Position numbers and translations under genes: made by a program
Shown: in pieces, positions 56,868 through 64,000 of the stretch
Numbering within the stretch: position 1 is the stretch's first letter
How the letters are laid out: the number at the start of each line of letters is the position of its first letter
Origin: Tetraselmis striata
Taxonomy: Eukaryota; Chlorophyta; Chlorodendrophyceae; Chlorodendrales; Chlorodendraceae
Reading direction: 5' to 3'
Assembly (NCBI GenBank): GCA_006384855.1
Contig: VCJN01003002.1
Location: 62,001-126,000 of the forward strand
Length of the DNA stretch: 64,000 nucleotides
The notes under the pieces: model-generated
Database searches by the model: none
Told to the model about the DNA's origin: nothing
What the model saw: only the letters and a program-made list of their open reading frames with translations

Positions 56868-57650
56868 AGTGCACTCCGCAAGCCTCGCCTCCATCCGCGT
56901 CGGAACCGGTAGTAAGTGTTGTTGTGTGCGCACATCGTGACAACATTACACGGTGGCAATTGCAATTATTAGCGGTGGATAATGTGAAGGCGTTTTTCGA
57001 AATCGACAGAGAATGAGGCGGTGCTGGCGGAGTGCATTGGCGGTGCATAGAATAGCGTGTTGCTGGGGTTTTGGCTGCATCGGACGCCGTATTCCCACCC
57101 ATCCGGCACGGAATGTCCGGTTTTCACACTTTTGTGTGTAAATATGGTGTGAATATTACGCGTCTTTTACGCCGGGTGGATGGGCATCCGGCGTCCGATG
57201 CACCCCAAGTATTTGCAGCACGCTACTCTACGCACCCCCAACGCACTCCGCAAGCCCCGCCTCCATCCGCGTCGGAACCGATAGTAAGTGTTGTTGTGTG
57301 CGCACATCGGGACAACATTACACGGTGGCAATTGCAATTAGCGGTGGATAATGTGAAGGCGTTTTCGAAATCGACAGAGAATGAGGCGGTGCTGGCGGAG
57401 TGCATTGGCGGTGCATAGAACAGCGTGTTGCTGGGGTTTTGGCTGCATCGGACGCCGTATTCCCACCCATCCGGCGCGGAATGTCCGGTTTTCACACATT
57501 TGCGTGTGAATATATACAGTGTGAATATTACGTACGCGCCTTTTACGCTGGGTGGATGGGCATCCGGCGTCCGATGCACCCCGAATCTCACCAACACGCT
57601 ACTCTACGCACCCCCAACGCACTCCGCCAGCCCCGCCTCTTTCCGCGCAG
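56868..57650. repeat. Tandem repeat, about 375-bp unit, 2.1 copies
   Basis: The landmark GCACTCCGC occurs at 56871, 57243 and 57619 (spacings 372 and 376 bp). Units share CGTCGGAACCG, GTGTTGTTGTGTGCGCACAT, GGCAATTGCAATTA, CGACAGAGAATGAGGCGGTG and GTGTGAATATTACG. Each unit also holds an imperfect inverted repeat: GCATCGGACGCCG..CCCACCCATCCGG against CCGGGTGGATGGGCATCCGG..CGTCCGATGC, around a centre of about 70 bp. Confidence 0.9.
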
Positions 57651-57735
57651 GTCCAACGTTCCATTGTATGTATATACATACGTACATGTACTGCTCCGAA
57701 ACCAGCCCAAACTTAATGAGTGCACAAGTGTAAAT

Positions 57736-58350
57736 GGGGGGGGGGGGGGGGGTGGGGGGGGATGTGGCGGCGGGGCATCCACTCACACATACCCCGGCGA
57801 TGCATGACAGATATTACATGCCGTGGCGGGTCGGCGGGCCGACCCGGCGGGGGGGGGGGGGGGGGGGGGGGGGGGGTCTATTCAACTACACGTGCGACAG
57901 TGTCGTTTCGTGGAGCAGAATATGTGCCCGGCCTCATTTATACCGCCCCCTACCTGCGCTGCATGGTCCACCCCTACGAACTACTTAGCACAAACCGCCA
58001 TTACTTAATAGGAACCTAGCACAGCCAGGCTTATATGCCCGCTTTGCCGATCAACTTCTACGCACTTTCCGTCCCTCAACCGCCGGACATGGGGGTTAAG
58101 CCGCCAGCCTCGGCAGTTGCTTAGCCAGACTTGGCATCCCGTACCGTGTCCATGGCTTCGCAGCTCTGCCGCCGGCACACGCCGAGTCCGGCGCTTGCTG
58201 CCGCGGGGCTGCGCACGCATGCACGCACGGTAATACGCCGCCGACGCCGCCACGCTTACTTCCACCACCTTCGCCAGCCGCAGCTTCGCACGCCGTTCCG
58301 CCGACATACGAAACGCACGAATCCCCCCCCCCCCCCCCCCCCCCCCCCCG
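57736..58350. other. Spacer with long G/C tracts
   Basis: G-runs at about 57737-57752 and 57850-57876 and a C-run at 58323-58349. Short open frames here are made mostly of the homopolymers. Not supported as coding. Confidence 0.4.
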
Positions 58351-58622
58351 TCCCCGCGTCATGTATAATATATTCGAGGCGACTATGCGGGGCGCAGCAC
58401 ACGCCGCGGCGTGGGTCGGCGGAGCGGCAGGCGGCGGGAGCCCTAATGGCCGGGCAGTATCCACACCCACACAGGCACCGCCGCTCACCTCCGACGCGGA
58501 TGAACCGCCTCCCAAAGGAAACATGCCGGTTGGTGGTAAGCCCAGAAGGCGTGGGGTGCCGGCGCCGGTACTGGTGCGACGGAGCTGTCGCGTCAGGAAC
58601 CGCACCGCATGTGGAGCAACAC

Positions 58623-59252
58623 ATGGCGGTGCCGGCCCCACCTATGTCTAGGGCCACCTCCTCACAACACCCCGCCACGACGGCGTCGGCCACCGCCGAC
58701 GGCGCCGTTGCGGGGGGGGACGCCCTTCCAGGCGACGATGATGCGCCTGGTGCGCCGCGTCAGGAGGCGGAGGAGGCCGTGGTCGAGGCGACTGATCGGG
58801 CTGAGGGGGTTGTCGAGGCGAGCGAGGCTGCGCTCGCGCCACCCGCCCCGCAGCCACCTGCGGGACATGCCGACTTGCTCGTCGCCATGTTGACCGGAGC
58901 ACTACGAGCAGTGGCGGGAGGCGGCCACATGCACTATCATGTGCGTGTCCTGGCCGGACGCCCGTCATGCGTGGACTGCGGCCAACGGACGGACTCGGAG
59001 TGTTGCTGCGACGGCACCCCGGCTTTGTGCGGCCCCAAGTACCCATGCATGGCGACCCATCAGCGGGCAGTCCCCTGCCCGACCACGGCCACGGTGAGGG
59101 CGGAGTTCCGCCATGTCAGGGACGCGTTCCACGACGCGACTCGCGCCGCCGTGTGTGAGGCTTCCGAGAAGGCACGCGCGGCTGGTAGGGTGCGCAGGGT
59201 GAGGCGGCGGACGGCCCAGGAGCTGAAGGAGAGCGAGACATGCCGTCAGTGA
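58623..59252 (+). CDS. Cys-rich hypothetical protein, possibly element-derived
   Basis: 209 codons from an ATG at 58623 (MAVPAPPMSRATSSQHPATT); the frame stays open upstream to about 58131. The first half is Ala/Glu-rich and low complexity. It is followed by HADLLVAMLTGALRAV and a Cys cluster PSCVDCGQRTDSECCCDG, then ALCGPKYPC and VPCPTT. It closes with a helical basic end (AAVCEASEKARAAGRVRRVR). The cluster fits a zinc-binding module like those seen near the ends of mobile-element ORFs in algae, but I cannot name the family. Confidence 0.4.
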   Translation: MAVPAPPMSRATSSQHPATTASATADGAVAGGDALPGDDDAPGAPRQEAEEAVVEATDRAEGVVEASEAALAPPAPQPPAGHADLLVAMLTGALRAVAGGGHMHYHVRVLAGRPSCVDCGQRTDSECCCDGTPALCGPKYPCMATHQRAVPCPTTATVRAEFRHVRDAFHDATRAAVCEASEKARAAGRVRRVRRRTAQELKESETCRQ

Positions 59253-59296
59253 GGTCGGGCGCAATGTCATTGGGTGGGGCACACGGACGTGTAACA

Positions 59297-59838
59297 CTTG
59301 CACTTTGCGCGTACTGCTGGGTTACAATCAAGCGGTGTCACACTATGCAACCGGAAAGGCTGCGTTGCTACTGCAAACGATGCTACGCCTCACTCGGTAG
59401 CAACCGCTGCCCCGCCTATCCCACAGCCGCTGCCCCCCCCCCCCCCCCCCCCCCCTCGCGCACCGTCCTGCGACCTCGCGTGGATCCACGCCACCAGCAG
59501 CTTGCACTTGCACTTTGCGCGTACTGCTGGGTTACATCCAGGCTGCGTCACACTATGCAACCTGAAAGGCTGCGTTGCTACTGCAAAATATGCGACGCCT
59601 CACTCTGTAGCAACCGCTGCCGCGCCTATCCCACAGCCGCTGCCCCCCCCCCCCCCCCCCCTCGCGCACCGTCCTGCGACCTCGCGTGGATCCCCGCCAT
59701 CAGCAGCTTGCACTTGCACTTTGCGCGTACTGTTGGGTTACATCCAGGCGGCGTCACACCGGAAAGGCTGCGTTGCTACTGCAAACGATGCTACGCCTCA
59801 CTCGGTAGCAACCGCTGCCCCGCCCATCCCACTCGCGT
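59297..59838. repeat. Tandem repeat, about 208-bp unit, three copies
   Basis: CTTGCACTTTGCGCGTACTG occurs at 59297, 59507 and 59713 (spacings 210 and 206 bp). Each unit continues with GGAAAGGCTGCGTTGCTACT (AAAG in unit 2), CTCACTCGGTAGCAACCGCT and, in the first two, a C-run and ACCGTCCTGCGACCTCGCGT. A plus-strand frame open across all three reads CAYCW..ERLRCYCK.CYASLGSNRCP in each unit. Confidence 0.9.
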
Positions 59839-59839
59839 T

Positions 59840-59942
59840 GGCGCCGCGCTGCCCCGGCCGCCGCGCCTTGGCGCCGCGCTGCCCCGGCCGCCGCGCCTTG
59901 GCGCCGCGCTGCCCCGGCCGCCGCGCCTTGGCGCCGCGCTGG
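59840..59942. repeat. 30-bp tandem repeat, about 3.3 copies
   Basis: The unit GGCGCCGCGCTGCCCCGGCC plus GCCGCGCCTT is repeated perfectly three times and then partly. In one minus-strand frame it encodes RRQGAAAGA repeats. It adjoins the 208-bp repeat array and the 3' end of the zinc-finger gene. Confidence 0.9.
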
Positions 59943-59954
59943 GTATCGAGTCCT

Positions 59955-61436
59955 CCCCTCCCTAGTGAGCGCGTCCACCTGCGCCTTGCGCTCAGGGCCG
60001 TCCTCCTCCGTCACCACATTCTGCAACCCCCACCGCGTGACGAACCACGCAGCTCCTTGCAGGCGCTTGTACATGTGCCCAAGCACCGCCAGTCGCGACA
60101 TTGAACGCACCACCGCTGGGGACGCGAGCTCCTTCTCGGGCATGATCGCCTTCACCCGGGCCTCCTCGAACAGCGGACCTGCGTTAAGAATTGAAAACGT
60201 TTCCATGTGGTGCAAGCAGTCCTCCATGACCCAGCCGGACTGCACCATCACCTTGCTTGACCCTGCAGTCATCGAGGGGAATGCCGTCACGCCCACGCCC
60301 ACGCCCACGCCCGGGGGGGGGGGGGGGGGGGGGGCGTTTACCTTTCGACTTCTTGGACACTGCAAACGAAGGGCGCAACCCGCGTCCAAAGTTGCTGGGT
60401 ATCGGGACTAAAGCCTGGCGCCGGTCTTCCTGCTTCATAGCTCGGAATCCAATGTGGCCCTGCACGGTGACAAATTTCCTCCAGAAGTCCCTTCCCAAGC
60501 CAAAAAAAAACAGGTGGAACGGCGTGAGGGGGAAGAGGTTGACCATGCTGACATAGCCCAGGACCACATGCACATGGCACACGCCATGGCAGCCAGTGTT
60601 CTGCTTGGCCTCCGCCAGCCGGGTTGTGTTGAACGCACGCCGGGCAAGGTGCGTGATTCACTGGACAAGTCATCGCCTTCATGGACGGTTACCAAGCGAG
60701 CATCCCCGTCCGCATCCACAGGGGGGTGCTCCTGGGCAGCCGCCATAGCCTCCACAACATGCCACGCCGACCAGACGGGTGCGTGTGATTCCATACAACC
60801 GCAGTTGAGTGGTGCCACCAGCACGCAGGCCGGGCCCACTCACCTCTGAACGCAGAAGGTCCACAATGTCACCGTCCTCGAAAACAGCGCGCCACTGGGT
60901 CGCCCCGCCGTAGATCTCCAACACCCACTCGGTAACGACGATGGTTATCACGCCGTAGTGCCATACTCCCCGGAACTTCTTGGCGATGACCTTCATGTAG
61001 AAGTCACCGGGATCGCCTTCCCGTATCACGCCCTCATCGCGGGTTCCACGCCCGCCGGCGGCCACGCAGGCGCGTCGATGTCCATACCGTCTTCGCCAAC
61101 GGGGTCCTCCCCCACGCCCATCACATCGTCCACCTTCGAGCCGCCGTCGTCCGAGACCGGCGCCGGCGGGCCGTTTCCGACGGCTGCAGCTACTCCTGCT
61201 GCCGCCCCTGTTGCTGTTGCTGCTGCTGCTGCCGCCCCTGCTGCTGCTGCTTGTGATAAGGCGGCCTTGCGGCGCAACTTAGCCGCACGCTTCAACGAGT
61301 GGCTACAGTTCGGGAATTTTAGGAAGTGCCGCTCTCGCGCCATCTTATCACATGTGCCCGTCACGTTGCCCCGGCAGTGCTTGCATGAGTACACGCCATC
61401 CTTCGACACACTCGCTATCCATCCCTTTGCCGGCAT
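59955..61436 (-). CDS. Unassigned multi-exon protein: BED-like finger plus Tudor-like domain
   Basis: Start ATG at 61436 (MPAKGWIASVSKDGVYSCKH). Exon 1 holds a Cys/His motif, YSCKHCRGNVTG, then ERHFLKFPNCSH, in BED-finger-like order, followed by an Ala run from a GCT/GCC repeat. The next exon (about 61060-60844) reads DFYMKVIAKKFRGVWHYGVI and WRAVFEDGDIVDLLRSE, like Tudor/agenet modules, and ends in the donor GAG|GTGAGT. Then comes 60662-60342 (VNLFPLTPFHLFFFGLGRDF, QGHIGFRAMK) with donor AAG|GTAAAC, and 60262-about 59960 (VMEDCLHHMETFSI, RSMSRLAVLGHMYKRLQGA). The join of exon 1 to the Tudor-like part requires a frame change near 61030-61060. The 3' end is not located. A finger plus Tudor-like module suggests a domesticated or resident transposon gene; this is inference. 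Confidence 0.45.
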
Positions 61437-62259
61437 GCCTGCTGCCGCGCGCGGGGGGCGGGGGGGGGGGGGGGGGGTGTTGAGAGTTGAAGTGGATGTA
61501 ACCCACCACCGGCAGGCAACACAAATGCGAGTGCGCGGCTGTCCGCGCTTGATTCAGCGGTGAGCGGCGGTGACCGTGAGGCGACCCCGTACTTCATGCG
61601 CGTGCTGGGGCGTTACACAATCATCAGCAGTTAGGGCGGCTGCATTAAAACACGCACCTACGAACACCACCTACCGCCTACCACCTACCGTACCACCTAC
61701 ATCCGCCCACACCTCCGCCCGTCGTGCCGCACATCGCCGCACACCGCGGGGTCAGCGGTCAGCGATGTGCGGTCAGCGATGTGCGGCGATGTGCAATGAG
61801 TGCGTACATCCGCCTGTACTTAGCCCGGGTGCTCCGCGTCGGCGGGCGACACGCGAGCCCGCGTGCGCATATCAATTTGATGAAATTATGGAAACGATAA
61901 ATTCATATAGTACTTTACAGGTCGCGCGCGATATTCGTCGCTACTCGGTATGAAATCCACGTCCCTCGTCCGTCCCGTATCGTCCCCGTATGTCGTCGTT
62001 CGTCACCAGTAGGGCACATTTACGTCACATCTGAATCTCACAGTGATAGCATCTACCGTGTTGGGGCGTCTCGATTCACCCGGCTTATGCCACTCCAACG
62101 TGGGCGCCCGATGCCGACGCCAACGTGTCGGCGCCGATGTGGGCTGTCGAGCTTCGCGCTGCACATACCCGTGTCGTTGACGAGTGCGGGAACGGGGTGC
62201 TCGAGGATCTAGCGGGGCCGTTGGCCTCTGCTCTAAAATTGCTCTCCTCCTAGCGCTCT
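61437..62259. other. Upstream region of the zinc-finger gene; CCACCTACCG and GTGCGG repeats
   Basis: Contains a G-run at about 61451-61478 within the 5' end of the zinc-finger gene region, short direct repeats (CCACCTACCG near 61667-61695; GATGTGCGGTCAGC and relatives near 61750-61795), and no supported gene. Confidence 0.4.
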
Positions 62260-63050
62260 CCCGTTGCTCGTGCCGGCTGCTCGGCCGATGGGGCCGACGT
62301 TTGCGTTGCTCCAAGCTGTACCGCATTATTACTCGGACTTTCCTTTGCATTCCATCCGGAAAGTCCATGAGACCCTCAGCCACCACATCCACACGGTCCG
62401 CTTCACAAAACTTGCTGCGCGTATGCATGTTGCAAGCGGCCCTACCGGTAACCGACTATGGGGCCGCCTCTTACGCGTTGCGACGGCGTTTCTCGTGACA
62501 GAAACTCCAAGTGAGGGTCGCCTTGGTGAGCTCCGTGAGCGTTCCGCAGAGCAAGTGCTGCGATGGATTCCATGTTCCGCGTTGCCGCTTGCCGCCCATT
62601 CGGCCTTCCGGCGGCTCCTGTCCTCTCCCTCGGCGAGCCACGCCCTTGTGCTTTTTGCTCCTTCTCGGTACAAGGCATGCTGGCCCGTTTTGAGGATAAT
62701 GGCGTAGCGGAGTTCACTCATTGGGCAGTCGCGTACGCCGATATCACGTGGCGCGTTGCTCAGGGGGCGACTCCAATCACGCCGCACACGAGTGGTCGGC
62801 ATATGGCCTTCCGACGTTTGCCACGATGGTAGCCCTAGGCGTGGGTATTCAGATCCTCACGGACCCGTCAGTGCTTGTTTCTCTTCCGAAGGGACGGGAC
62901 GGCCGGCCAGCCGATGTTGGGCTTTATTTTGGCTATGGTGGTATCCGCGGAAAAACGGTTGCTATCGATACCACCATTGCCCCTATCCTATGCGTGTCAA
63001 GCTCGGATCCAACGACTGCATTGCGGGCCGCAGATGCAAGCGCACATGAT
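62260..63050 (+). pseudogene. Retrotransposon fragment, restriction-like-endonuclease type, frameshifted
   Basis: The 62264-62707 frame reads HYYSDFPLHSIRKVHETLSH and ASGPTGNRLWGRLLRVATAF, similar to the segment after the reverse transcriptase in R2-like proteins. A Cys pair (PRPCAFCSF) and HWAVAYADITWRVAQ follow in another frame. Then GVGIQILTDPSVLVSLPKG, DGRPADVGLYFGYGG and KTVAIDTTIAPI, the nuclease core, run to a stop at 63050 (DASAHD). The last part is the reverse-complement relative of 47580-47760. Several frame changes mark it as a remnant, truncated before the K..Y part of the nuclease. Confidence 0.65.
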
Positions 63051-63149
63051 TAAGCGCAGTGAAATGTAAGGGAACAACGTGGATAAACGACATCAATATA
63101 TATACTTCCTATCCGTGGTACGAGTACTGCCAATACCGTTACTACATGC

Positions 63150-63420
63150 GCTTATGTAGCTCTCAAGATACCATCGCCCCGCGATTTAGTGGCATCCCCT
63201 CCGTCAGTGGCAACTCCTTCCCTACAAGAGCCGCAGTCAGGCGATACTACAGCTCCGCCCTCGGGTACGGGTACGGGTGCTGCCTCCGATGATCAACCCA
63301 CGACGATCATCTCGTTTGCCGTGCGATCCGCTTGCATGATTGCGATGACTTCGTGGCCCTCGCTCTTGGCTTCCAGCGTATGGGTGCCGCGGCCGCGCGA
63401 CTTGGTACCCTGCGTGTTAT
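63150..63420 (+). pseudogene. Coding fragment of the RLE retrotransposon family
   Basis: Clear nucleotide similarity to about 37060-37240 of the intact element, on the opposite strand. The translation includes TTAPPSGTGTGAASDDQPTT (TAPPSGTGSGATSDDQPTTR in the intact protein) and, in another frame, DDFVALALGFQRMGAAAARL. About 10 bp are missing in the middle and change the frame. Both ends are truncated. Confidence 0.75.
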
Positions 63421-64000
63421 GTACTCTACACTGCTGTACTTTGTACTGCGGGAGCCGACGAAGGAGCGAAGAACTGGCGACTGAGACGGACGAGAACGAG
63501 TACAAGCCAAGCGAAGTACGAGTATGAGCATTGCAAGTGCGAGTACAAGTGAAGGCGAAGTACTGGTACGAGGACGACGAGGCGTCAGTACGAGCGACTA
63601 CCAGGCGACTAGTAGTGCAGGACAGTATTACGAGTACCCACATGGGGTGCGAGTAACCTGTACTTACGCCTGCGTACCAGCAGGAGCGCGATTGTCGTAC
63701 GCTATGGTGTCACCTGCTAGAGGATGATGATACCAAGCGTGAGATGGAGCGCTGCCATAGTAAGGTATTAGTATTAGTAGGTACTAGAGCCTACTAGAAC
63801 CATCTAGAACGCTACAGCATTTGCTATAGCAATAGTAGTCAAATATTACACCCGCTGTGCTGCGGACAGGCGAAGGTGCTAGGAACCGTGTCTGTACTTA
63901 GTAGTATATGACTAAAATAGCGACGGGCCGCGGGTTAGGACCGCACACGTCGATTTTAGAATTAGTCTAGTAGTTACACGCAGCACAAGTGGCGGAAATT
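63421..64000. other. Spacer with GTAC/GTACGAG-rich sequence
   Basis: Many irregular copies of GTACGAG/GAGTACAAG between 63490 and 63650, then GTATTAGTA and CTACTAGA repeats near 63760-63800. No gene supported. Confidence 0.4.

Noticed and set aside
58131..58622. Upstream extension of the Cys-rich frame
   Set aside because: Although open, it crosses a 27-base C-run and has no consistent composition; the internal ATG at 58623 is a safer start.

Overview
The window reads as nuclear DNA of a chlorophycean (volvocalean) green alga. The reasons are: intron-dense, GC-rich protein genes with GT-AG introns; TGTAA polyadenylation signals 130-150 bp past two stop codons; many Ala/Gly/Pro-rich inserts; long G or C homopolymer runs in introns and spacers; and a mix of DIRS-like, LINE-type and tRNA-SINE-like repeats. 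No bacterial operon, rRNA gene, ordinary tRNA or CRISPR array was seen. Exon borders below were read by eye from splice sites and frame continuity, so each is a hypothesis.

Layout. 0.3-3.9 kb: an ankyrin-repeat gene on the minus strand whose 3' end probably lies off the left edge. 3.9-7.7 kb: spacer with one SINE-like element. 7.8-24.3 kb: one very large minus-strand gene (about 37 exons, about 2,500 residues) for a conserved protein of unknown function. 25.0-28.2 kb: a DIRS-like element with split direct repeats, a gag-like ORF and a frameshifted tyrosine recombinase, but no room for a reverse transcriptase. 28.3-28.6 kb: a second SINE copy with a target-site duplication (TSD). 28.6-30.4 kb: a repeat-only insertion with a 15-bp TSD, made of a large inverted repeat of short palindromes plus a 220-260-bp minisatellite; a 5'-truncated relative lies at 45.4-46.6 kb. 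32.1-34.5 kb: a two-exon MATE transporter with a long N-terminal extension.

36.0-40.4 kb: a near-complete retrotransposon with one 1,396-codon ORF (zinc fingers, reverse transcriptase, restriction-like endonuclease) and a 13-bp TSD, accompanied by several stranded 3' ends. 40.6-45.2 kb: a second, different LINE (AP-endonuclease plus reverse transcriptase), broken by frameshifts and one TAG but flanked by a perfect 29-bp TSD. 46.7-48.5 kb: a region bounded by short inverted repeats with many copies of a CACTATAGGGGTAG-type motif, enclosing a decayed endonuclease-like fragment of a third retrotransposon; a relative of that fragment is at 62.3-63.1 kb. 48.5-55.5 kb holds little that can be recognised apart from a decayed coiled-coil coding region near 51-52 kb. 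55.5-61.5 kb holds several small unassigned, probably element-derived reading frames interleaved with tandem repeats.

Only three genes look like ordinary host genes (ankyrin protein, giant conserved protein, MATE transporter). Most of the right 40 kb is layered mobile DNA, and TSDs and nesting give a partial order of insertion.
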